From the NCBI GenBank assembly GCA_013076295.1, contig RQOL01000813.1:1-64000 (forward strand): DNA of 64,000 bases, given 5' to 3'. The DNA comes from Sanderia malayensis (Eukaryota > Cnidaria > Scyphozoa > Semaeostomeae > Pelagiidae). Within the stretch, counting starts at the first letter, position 1. Every line of letters begins with the position of its first letter. The notes beneath the pieces are model-generated. The model was not told the origin of the DNA. It did no database searches and saw nothing but the letters and a program-made list of their open reading frames with translations. Below, one piece after another: positions 53,710-64,000 of the stretch. The translations under genes were made by a program, and so were the position numbers.

Positions 53710-56700
53710 ACGGTGGTTACGATCAGGATTTTCCTGGTCTTGTCCTCGACGTGCAGGTAGACGTTGAAGGTCCAAGCTGTAACCCCGATCACCCTGAAAG
53801 AACAATAATGGATAGGTTAGAGAATCCGCGACGGGATCTAATGCATTAATCTTCATAAGATTACCACGCCTTGTTCGAATTTGAAGCTCTCTATCCTCTG
53901 GATTAGGAGCACCGCCATTGCGTGTAGTGTACACTGCTGCAATTTCTCTGGCAGTAGGATTGTCATATCTTCGATCTTGTTCTGGGCGACAGGTAATAAT
54001 CATCTTGAACTTGGGAACTGGCTGATCATTGGCAATAGCTTGCTGCCTTTGCTCTTCCAGTACTTCTCCCATTGTTTTAAAATGTTGAGCAAAGCGATTT
54101 ACTGCCATCAATTCGTTTTGCAGCAGCGCTACCATGTCTAGGTCCAAGTTTTGTTCTCTGGCTGTGTTCTGGCGTTCTTGCAGTGCTTGTTGAGTGTCCA
54201 TAATATATAATTCTGCATATTTTCTGGACCTGTCGGTTTCAGTTACCCCTTTGAATGCAAGGAAACATTGTAAATTGAAATTCGTTATGTCAACTGTAAT
54301 TTTCAATGCAGCAAGTGCTTTGTTATAAAAGCATCATAAAGCGCCTTGATTTTCGATTCGACAACCATTAATAGGGAGTTTAAGCACGCGCAACCTAAAC
54401 GTTAACGTTATCGTTAGCTGCTAAGGTTTTCAGAAATTGTTTGCACTTCCCTCCAGCTTCCACGCTTCCCGCATTTTAAAGCCGTAAAACACTGAAGCCA
54501 AAACTTCTCTTAGCAATGAATAACCAGGGTTTCTCAACCACCTAAATGTCTTCATTGAATAAATTCACATTTGTTAGTCATTCTTAGCAACTCAAATGAA
54601 AATTATAACTAAATATCTCAAATATATGACATTAATACTGCCATCGCTGTTGATGAGTTTTGGGCCTAAATTTGATCTAAAATTGAACGCATGTATTTTC
54701 ACGAGTTAAACAAAAATATAGCAGTTTAATACCATATAATTTATCTACTAGCCTTCTATAAGGTCGACACAGTTGTCTGAGAATCCATATAAATACAATA
54801 AACAATTTTTCCAAACAGAAAGTGCAAAAAGAAGTTAACGTTTTGACAAAACGTTACGGATGCTGACCTAAGGACACAGATTGCTGCCTAAAACGTTAGC
54901 AGAATTGGGATGTCCCTTTGCGCTTGCGCAATGCGGAAAATTTGGGAGCTAACGTTTACGTTTACGTTAGCGTTGTGGTTGCTTAAACTCCCTAATATCA
55001 AGGCAAGGATATAGAGTTAATCCATTGTAGATTGGGTGGGAAAGGACGTGAGCGTTCTGTTAGCATCTGTTTCATCACGTGAAGCTATTATTTGAAAATG
55101 TAGCATAATATAAGAGATAAGAGACGGATATTATATTTACCTGTCATATGGTATGCACTTCCGTGTATGGTGATGACTGGTGGTCCTGCATTAGCGTGTC
55201 TTACAACGTTAGCTGTCCAGGATGCCATAGCCATTAGTGAATTGTATCTACGGAAATTTTTGAGAAAATATTTAGATTCATCAGTAGTTCCAGTGTATAA
55301 ATGCATCACATTTGCCGGGGGTGGTTGAATGGGATCAAGAGTTATTAACCCTCCCATACAACATTTGTTGTATTGCCTTCTGGAGTTGAGTTCCTGTCGG
55401 AAGTACTTCGGTTCACAGTGAATACATGTCCTTGTCATTCTGCCAAGATGATGAGGCATTGGGGAGAATTGAGGAATTTCAAGAATAGGTTGATTTACTT
55501 CCCTTTCTTGATGTTGGATGGTTTGGGGGACATCATCTTGGTGTTGTGGTTGGATTTCGTGTTGCATTTCAACTTGTTGTGGTTGTACCGCTATTTCATT
55601 CTCTTCATTCTCATTTTGAACATTGGCTTGCAATTGCATAGCAGCAGGCAATATTTGTGGATCCTGAAATGCAATGTAATGTAAGTTAATATAATTCAAT
55701 CATGTGTTTTGAAATGCATAAAACTGAAACTTGTGAAGATATGTCTATTTAGAGAGCAAAATAGTTTCATGACATGGTCTTATGAAGAATGACTGGTGTA
55801 TTTTAAAGCAATTGTGATGGTAGTCTGTTTTACCTGATTATCATGTGGAATGGGAATGTGTTGTTCCACGTTGATTTCATCAGGTTGTGAGGGCCTTTCA
55901 ATTTCATTATTTTGATTTTCAATATGTGTTTCGGGTTGCATCTGCATTGGCCGTATCTGTTGATAATGAAAATTAAATGAAATTAGTTATTGTGATTATT
56001 AATTATTAGAAATTTTAATGTCATTACTGTGTGATTATGTAAATTGATATATATATACATGGAAAGTTATAAAACATGTCTCAAATAGGCAAATTACATG
56101 AGGCATTTGGGCTATGGAAAATGGAACTGCCTAACTGTACTTAGCTTGTGTTAATAATGTTAATAATTTTAATTTACCTCATTGTGAATTTGAGCTTGAT
56201 TTACATTAAGCATCTCCACATCTGCCGTTTGTATTGCTGCTTGACCTTCATGATTACGATTCAGAAGGGGTGGTTGCAACTGCATAACCATCGGCGGTAC
56301 CTGCAGATGAAAAAATATTGACAATTTGGTAAATATAATAACTGGTTTGGGTTTGGTTGTTGTTAATTTTCAATAGTTTTATAATATATAGTTATTTTAT
56401 TTTGAAAAGATTAGCAGAAATTATAGAGTTGTGTACCTGAAGTTGAGGGGCCAGTGCTGCAGGATATTGTAAGCCATTGTTTATTGGTTGTGGAACTGCT
56501 ATAAGTCTGTAGTGGGGAAGCATCGCAGGTAGTTGCCATGGCATATACAATGCCTGCATCTGTGGATAATGAACTGGGAGTGGTTGATATTCTGGGGCTG
56601 GTTGCTGAGGGTATTCTTGCTGCAACTGGTGAAGATCATTCACTGCTCCCTGTACCGTATTATCAGGTGGTAAATCAACTGGATGAGGCTGTTCGTTATT

Positions 56701-56781
56701 CGCACCACTTCGGCGATTTGCTTTCCATAATTTATCCCAGCGCTTAATGCCGGTGATGTTTTTTCTGGCTTTTTTTGGCAT
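53710..56781 (-). pseudogene. Helitron Rep N-terminal exons (copy III)
   Basis: Exons: 56781-56437 (ATG, MPKKARKNITG, Pro/Gln-rich), about 56300-56178, about 55957-55834, 55661-55142 (CIHCEPKYF and NKCCMGG zinc motif, SKYFLKNFRRYNS) and 54250-53710 (GVTETDRSRKYAELY to GDRGYSLDLQRLP). All introns are GT-AG and agree between copies. The catalytic HUH and tyrosine part is deleted. 54360-54990 is extra DNA in the intron between the last two exons, flanked by short copies of GGGAGTTTAAGCA in inverted order (54374-54386 and 54982-54995), so it is a small inverted-repeat insertion. Confidence 0.85.
54373..54996. mobile_element. Small inverted-repeat element in a Rep intron
   Basis: The left end (GGGAGTTTAAGCACGCGCAA, then CTAAACGTTAACGTTATCG) and the right end (AACGTTTACGTTTACGTTAG, then GTTGCTTAAACTCCC) are reverse complements with small differences. 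Copy II lacks the segment at the equivalent place (after 41117), and flanking TTAATA/CTAATA-type sequence may be target site. There is no coding capacity. It looks like a MITE. Confidence 0.65.
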
Positions 56782-56789
56782 TTTGCAAG

Positions 56790-58620
56790 AGGTGATATAA
56801 AAAAAAGGAAAAAATGTGTTTTATATGCAACCCAATTTAAGTGAAAATGTTAAAACTTGAAATAAGAGTGATTTTTGTGAGCAACTGCATGGGTTAATGT
56901 TGTTTTGTGGTGAACTGCAAGATAAAATAAATAATTTAAAACATAATTGTAAGAAATGTTTGGAATTACCCTTGATCGTTGAATGAAATTATTGGTTATT
57001 TTAAAGTTTGCAAGTAAAAATATTGCAGCACTTTATCTTGTCACCTACATCATCCTTTCTATTGTGTTCTTTAGCAACTAAAAGAAAGACAGTGGTGATA
57101 AAATATTAAGTGGAAAGGTTAATCATCCATTTCATGTTGAGAAAGAAAAATGCATAATCCTACATTTGATGTGTTTGTACAGGCTAGATTTTATTTGCAT
57201 TGTGCAGTAAGTTTGCTTTCTATTGATCAAAAATTGTTGCAATTGTTATTACCACTTTAAATATAGTAGCTAAGCTTCAGTTTTGGGATATGAATGTGAA
57301 TGACAGGGTGAGGCATTTAAATATTAATGAATTAGGCTTTGTATAGGAACAATTGTTGTCACACTCACGAAATATTCAGAGGAATCAACTTTTTTGAAAC
57401 CCTGTTTTTGCAAAAGAAGAAAGATGTTTTGGATGAATTGATTATCTTGAATACTTACGTTATAAAAAAATAGAATTAATTCAATACTTACTTTATAAAA
57501 AAACTTTACTTTACTTTACTTTTTCAATAAGAAAACTGGCTAGATATCAGCTAAGAAACCAGTTGAGCAATGCAGCAGGATATATAAGCAATGCTAAAAA
57601 AGGCAATGAATTGCGATGTAATGAAAATAAAAGTTGCTTTAAAGAAGACGTTGTCAGTGTATATAAGGAGTGTTTAGGAAAGATAAATTTTGACATTCAA
57701 CTTACCAATAAGGAAGTAAAACGTTGTCGAGTTATCTTTTTGACAATATTTAATATATTTATTTTTTCTGGCAATTTCTTCAAACGTTAGACGTTGGACA
57801 AAAAATTTTACATTTGCTATAGGAACAAAGTGAAGACGCAATTGCTATTTTAAATTCGCGCCAATTCGGCGGCGTGCCTCGTTGTTATTATTATTATTGT
57901 CATGATGATCCATTCGATTCGACAGACAGAAAGGCAGTTGAACACAACAACAGCAAGAGCATGTACTTGGCACCGAACCGAAGAGAAAAACGGCGTTGGT
58001 CTTCGTTGATGATGGGGAGAAGTGTGGTTGTGGAGGGGAACCTCTAAGTATGAGAAGAAATAATTTAGTAGACTTTATTATGCATGATATCTAGAAATAC
58101 ATCATTTCTCGGACACATGGAGAATGAAGTGCATTGATTTTTGGTGATCTGTTATATCTTCAGAAATATTGCTGCTGGTAAAAATACCAATAATAAAATT
58201 AGGCCGTGGAAGGTTGACAAAAGGTAAGAAGGTTTAATACGTTTTTTGACTGGGTGAATACATGAGGTGGATGTAATTAATTAATGATTTGCAGTTACAA
58301 TAAATTACTTACATTTACAGACTTCCAGGCCACATGAAAAGAACCAAGATGAGCCAACATGCTATAAAGTATATTACATAATTTTTTCTTGTTTTTCAGG
58401 TGCCCAGGCCAGACATAAAGTGAATGTTTGTGGTCATTCCTTGTGAACATTATTATAGCCAGGTGAGTTAATTTTAAGATTGTTAATTGAAGATCATTTG
58501 TTGAAAGAGAAGGACAGTGTCTGTTTTGCAGTGATCTTTTTTGAAGAATTACAAAAGTTAGAAATTAGAAGCATTACATATTAACATTAACATACTTACT
58601 ATAGATACTATACATAAATA
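56790..58620 (-). other. Helitron upstream region, copy 3 (most complete)
   Basis: The region between the first coding exon and the array matches the two other copies. It holds the site without insertion (about 57745-57770) that corresponds to the transposon at 18766-20088. No gene is seen; the short frames are not conserved among copies. Confidence 0.5.
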
Positions 58621-60228
58621 TATACATCAATACATACCCTATATACTATATATAAATATTATACATAATATACATACCTTACATACATACCCTACATACA
58701 TACCCTACATACATACATACATACATACATACATACCCTACATACATACCCTACATACATACCCTACATACATACATACATACCCTACATACATACCCTA
58801 CATACATACATACATACATACATACATACATACATACATACATACATACATACATACATACATACATACATACATACATACATACATACATACATACATA
58901 CCCTACAATACATACCCTACAATACATACCCTACGATACATACCCTACAATACATACCCTACGATACATACCCTACAATACATACCCTACAATACATACC
59001 CTACAATACATACCCTACGATACATACCCTACAATACATACCCTACATAACATACACTACATAACATACCCTAAAATACACACCCTACATAACATACCCT
59101 ACAATACATACCCTACATAACATACCCTACAATACATACCCTAGAATACCTACCCTACAATACATACCCTACAAAACATACCCTACAATGCATACCCTAC
59201 CATACTTCCCCCTGGCAAGCGACCACCCAGCGCCCACCCTGGCGCCCCCCTAAAAGCCGTTTCTTCTGAAAGTGAAAAAATGAATTCATCAAGGTACTTT
59301 AAAAACACTAAAACTTTCAAATTAAATTAACGTGGCCAACTTTTGTCCTACACAACCCACGAAAATATCAACATGAAGCTAATAGCTTGGCGAACATTTA
59401 TCGAAAGTATTTAGGTGAAAAAAACAAAGTTTTGGCCGGTTAAAAATTAATTTTCGCAAATGCAAAACACACGCGTGTTGGGTGAAAATTTCGTGTTTTC
59501 CAGCAAAATCCAAACTCGGCTAAAACTGTCCAAAAACAGAGGAAAATCAACAAAACAAAAAAAACAAAGCCATATAACTTTAGTTCTTGTATAAATAAAC
59601 AGTTATCGAAAGTTTAAATGGAGAAAATTGGCCCAGAACGACCCGAGTAAATCAAAATTGTCTTCGTGTTTTGGTTAGGCCCTCGAGCCGAAAGAAAAAC
59701 GTGAGGTTAAACAAAACAAAACTCGTGCTATTTTCAGCTAAAAACAATTGAATAAAGGAAATACTTTGAAATAATTGTCCACCAATTGTCTCCACAGGTC
59801 TTGACAACAATTGACAGGTCTTTACAATTGATTTCCGACATGTATTCATGCTTAAATCCGAGCAACTTGCCACCCGTTCAACTAAAAAAACACGTGCTTC
59901 TCCCTGCTCGTTTTGCATCTCATTAACTCCGTCCTCGGAACTTTCTAGAAAGTCGGAACACAAAATGGGCCATAACTCCCGAACAGCTTGGAGTAGAAAT
60001 TAGCCACACACTTTACTGTCATCAGGACAATGCAGCGATCATTTCTATACCCATTTCCACCCTTATTGACCCCCAGGAAAGAAGCCTTTTTGATCACAAC
60101 GAAATTCCTTTGATCCCATTGTTTGGTCGAAGGTTGCCATTGTTTTTTCAAACGTCGATTGTTCCGGAGACAATGGGCATTGTTCGCAGTCGGCGGGTCA
60201 TGTGTCGACGTAGATTATATAATGGAGA
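58620..60228 (-). mobile_element. Array plus type A 5' region (Helitron copy III 5' end)
   Basis: CATA repeats (58690-58900) and the 14-bp array (58900-59210) are followed by a type A region that ends TC at 60228, abutting CTAG at 60229. The conserved short frame is at 59960-59752 and a perfect three-unit heat-shock site at 59938-59950. Confidence 0.65.
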
Positions 60229-62976
60229 CTAGCCGGGGGCGCTCGCTTCGCTCCCTCCCCGGAGCCCGTCAAGTACACAAAGCTTAATCTGGTTGGCGCG
60301 CTTTGCGCGCTGCATTCGCTGCTGCTCATGCCCATACATACATACATACCCTACAATACATACCCTACAATACATACCCTACAATACATACCCTAAAATA
60401 CATCCCTTACAATGCATACCCTACAATACATACCCTACAATACATACCCTACAATAAATACCTTACAATACATACCCTACAATAAATACCTTACAATACA
60501 TACCCTACAATACATACCCTACAATACATACCCTACAATACATACCCTACAATACATACCCTACAATACATACCCTACAATACATACCCTACAATACATA
60601 CCCTACAATACATACCTTACAATACATACCCTACGATACATACCCTACGATACATACCCTACAATACATACCATACGATACATACCCTACGATACATACC
60701 CTACGATACATACACTACAATACATACCCTACAATACATACCCTACAATACATACCCTACAATACATACCCTACAATACATACCCTACGATACATACCTT
60801 ACGATACATACCCTACAATACATACCCTACAATACATACCTTAGAATACATACCCTACAATACATACCCTACAACACATACCCTACATAACATACCCTAC
60901 AATACATACCCTACAATACATACCCTACAATACATGCCCTACATAACATACCCTACAATACATACCCTAGAATACATACCTTACAATACATACCCTACAA
61001 TAAATACCCTACGATACATACCCTACGATACATACCCTACAATACATACGCTAAGATACGTACCCTACGATGCATACCCTACATAACATACCCTACAATA
61101 CATACCCTACATAACATACCCTACTACACATACCCTACAATACATACCCTACAATACATACCCTACAATAAATACCATACAATACATACCCTACAATAAA
61201 TACCCTACAATACATACCCTACAATACATGCCCTACATACATACCCTACAATACATACCCTACAATACATACCCAGAATACAAACCCTACAATAAATACC
61301 CTACAATACATACCCTACAATAAATACCCTACAATAAATACCCTACAATACATACCCTACAATAAATACCATACAATACATACCCTACAAAAAATACCCT
61401 ACAATACATACCCTACAATAAATACCATACAATACATACCCTACAAAAAATACCCTACAATACATACCCTACAATACATACTACGACGCAACATTTCTAA
61501 AGAAAGTAAAGGTGGGAGGTCGGATCTTGCCCCCTGGCAATCGACCGCCCAGCGCCCACCCTGCCGCCCCCCTGAAAGCCGAAGGTTGATAGCTTCAGTG
61601 TGAAGTTTGAAAAAAAAAGTTCCTTCAAAAATTTAATCAATCCTGGAAAATTTAAACTCAATCTCTAATAAAAATTATATCAAACTGTAGCTGAGGAAAC
61701 AGCGAATCCGATAAAAGTATTCACATTTCTTAACAGTGTTGTTTTGAATTTTAAGGGAGTATTTAGTGGAGCCCAACAACAAAGGCGTGAAAAAATTTAT
61801 TCAGCAGCCAACTTTAAAAACACAAAAATTCCCCGAACTTGGTCAAACTTTGTCCATTTTAACTCAAATTACACCAACATGAAGCAGTTACCTTGGCGAA
61901 AAAGTATCGACAGTAATTGGGTGCATTTGAAATGCTTTTCGCAATTTTAGTTGGGTATTTTTGAAGCTCAAGACATTATTTTCTTGATCAAAAATAGCCG
62001 TGAAACCAAACCCATGCAAAAAATAGGAATTGAAACACGATTCACCAACTTTCAAATTCAATTAGCGTGGTCAATTTTTGTCCTACACACCCCATGAAAA
62101 TATCAACATGAAGCTCATAGCTTGGCGAACATTTATCGAAAGTATTGGGGTGAAAAAAAACAAAATTTTGGCTGGTTAAAACTTAATTTTCGCGAATGCA
62201 AGACACACGCGTGTTGCGTGAAAATTTGGGGTTTTCCAGCAAAACCCAAACTCGGCCAAAACTGTCCAAAAACAGAGAAAAATCAACAAAACAAAAAAAA
62301 CAAAGCCATACAACTTTAGTTCTTGTGTAAATAAAGAGTTATCGAAAGTTTAAATGGAGAAAATCGACCCAGAACGACCTGAGAAAATCAAAATTGTCTT
62401 CGTGTCTTGGTTAGGCCCTCGGCTGAACACAAAAAACATGAGGTGAAACAAAACAAAACTCGTGCTATTTTCAGCCGAAAACAATGAAATAAAGGAAATA
62501 CCTTGAAATAATTGTCCACCAATTGTCTCCACAGGTCCTGAGAACAATTGACACGTCTTTACAATTGATTTCCGGCACGTATTCACGTTTAAACCCGAGC
62601 AACTTGCCGCCCGTTCAACTACGAAAACACCTGTTTCTCCCTGCTCGTTTTGCATCTCATTAACTCCATCCGGGGAACTTTTTAGAAAGTCGGAGCACAA
62701 AATGGGGCATAACTCCGGAACCGCTGGGGTTAGAAATTAGCCAAATAGTACACTGTCATCAGCACAATGCAGCGATCATTTCTATACCAATTTGCACCCT
62801 TATTTGCACCCCAAAAAAAAGCCTTTATGGATACAACGAAATTCCTTTGATCCCATTGTTTTTCGAACGTCGATTGTTAAAGAGACAATGTTTTTCGAAC
62901 GTCGATTGTTCCGGAGACAATGACCCATTGTTTGGTCCCTCCGGGTCACGTGTGATCACATTTTATTATATATAGA
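60229..62976 (-). mobile_element. Complete 2.75-kb non-autonomous Helitron-like element
   Basis: On the minus strand it runs from TC at 62976 to CTAG at 60229, with the GC hairpin (CCGGG/CCCGG) before the end. The interior is the type A 5' region (61490-62976) and a 1.15-kb 14-bp array (60340-61485). It abuts one neighbour at each side without spacer. No gene is seen apart from the conserved short frame (62700-62500). Confidence 0.75.
60340..61485 (+). repeat. 14-bp minisatellite, longest complete array
   Basis: Consensus CCCTACAATACATA, with variants CCCTACGATACATA, CCTTACAATACATA, CCCTACATAACATA and CCCTACAATAAATA. The long open frames here (up to 224 codons of an IHTLQYIPYNTYPT repeat) are a consequence of the stop-free unit, not a protein gene. 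Confidence 0.9.
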
Positions 62977-64000
62977 CTAGCCGGGGGCCCGGTCGCTACG
63001 CTCCCTCCCCGGAGCCCCCCAAGCAACAAAAGCTTAATGTGGTTGGCGCGCTTTGCGCGCTGCATTCGCTCCCGCTCATGCCCATACATACATACATACA
63101 TACATACATACATACATACATACATACATACATACATACATACATACATACATACATACATACATACATACATACATACATACATAAATACATGGGCCGG
63201 GTTCGGTCACTTCGCTCCCTCCCCGGAGCTCGTCAAGTACACAAAGCTTAATCTGCTTGGCACGCTTCGCGCACTGCATTCGCTGCCGCTCATGCCCATA
63301 CATACCCTACAATAGATACCTTACAATGCATACCCTACACTACATACCCTACAATACATACCCTACAATACATACCCTACAATAAATACCCTACAATACA
63401 TGCCCTACATAACATACCCTACAATACATACCCTACAATAAATAACCTACATAACATACCCTCCAATACATACCTTACAATACATACCCTACAATACATA
63501 CCCTACAATACATACCCTACAATACATACCCTACAATACATACCTTACAATACATACCCTAAAATACATACCCTACAACACATATCCTACATAACATACC
63601 CTACAATACATACCCTACAATACATACCCTACAATAAATACCTTATAAAACATACCCTACAATAAATACCCTACAATACATACCCTACAATGCATACCCT
63701 ACATACATACCCTACAATACATACCCTACAATACATACCTTACAATACATACCCTACAATACATACCCTACGATACATACCCTACAATAAATACCCTACA
63801 ATACATACCCTACAATACATACCCTACATACATACCCTACAATACATACCCTACAATACATACCCTACAATACATACCCTACGATACATACCCTATAATA
63901 AATACCCTACAATACAAACCCTACAATACATACCCTACATACATACCCTACAATACATACCCTACAATACATACCCTACAATACATACCCTACGATACAT
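62977..64000 (-). mobile_element. Non-autonomous Helitron-like element, cut by the window end
   Basis: It starts with the CTAG end (62977) and GC module, then a CATA tract (63084-63186), a second GC module (63194-63296) and the 14-bp array to the window end. The second module suggests another element whose CTAG end was lost, or an internal duplication. Confidence 0.65.

Noticed and set aside
60412..61086. 224-codon open frame of IHTLQYIPYNTYPT repeats, and similar frames at 27184-27900, 25098-25448 and 44105-44506
   Set aside because: The 14-bp unit has no stop in this direction in any phase, so long frames arise automatically. There is no start context, and composition is dictated by the satellite.
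63037..63315. YIHT and MYVC repeat proteins on both strands
   Set aside because: They are translations of a CATA tetranucleotide tract.

Overview
This is eukaryotic DNA, most likely from an invertebrate animal. Predicted genes carry GT-AG introns with GTAAGT-type donors. GC content is modest, microsatellites and minisatellites are long, and nearly everything recognisable is transposable or virus-like. No host housekeeping gene, rRNA, tRNA or CRISPR array was found. The species cannot be fixed from the sequence.

Region 1 (1-10779) is the right part of a Polinton/Maverick (adintovirus-like) element, read almost wholly on the minus strand. Its left part lies outside the window, including whatever it has of DNA polymerase, protease and major capsid. 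Visible genes are two or three coat-type proteins, a DDE integrase with a C-terminal chromodomain, a packaging ATPase, small basic virion-type proteins, two unrecognised proteins, one clear and one doubtful Fic-like gene, a small acidic CxxC protein and a five-exon RING-type gene. Several genes overlap as ATGA or TGATG, which is very compact for a eukaryotic element. Three perfect four-unit heat-shock elements sit within 134 bp upstream of the 5184 gene, and three-unit versions recur near 8.2 and 8.6 kb. The right terminus (AG at 10779, reading on the minus strand) interrupts a Helitron gene and is followed by a candidate 6-bp target duplication. Reading-frame breaks in the integrase and coat gene are single-base length changes, mostly in A runs, so they may be assembly errors rather than decay.

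Region 2 (10780-64000) is a mosaic of Helitrons. One diverged Rep N-terminal copy spans 10.8-12.2 kb, with a previously unlisted 119-residue three-exon gene upstream (14.06-14.66 kb). Related copies lie at 17.2-22.6, 28.5-46.0 and 52.4-60.2 kb. All are broken by deletion, inversion, stops or nested insertions, but Rep HUH and two-tyrosine motifs and Pif1-type helicase motifs are still readable. Non-autonomous Helitron-like elements (CTAG 3' end with a GC hairpin, TC 5' end) abut each other head-to-tail at four exact junctions and carry 14-bp and tetranucleotide arrays. Other nested elements are a 1.3-kb transposon with about 300-bp terminal inverted repeats and a 13-bp target duplication (18766-20088), a MULE-like 1.27-kb insertion (38326-39592), and a 6.6-kb insertion that holds a 71-bp minisatellite (29.05-35.69 kb).

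The two most unusual points are the heat-shock-element array on a virus-like element that also carries RING and Fic genes, and a small two-member family of spliced genes (14.1-14.7 kb and 48.1-48.6 kb) that open-reading-frame scanning misses.
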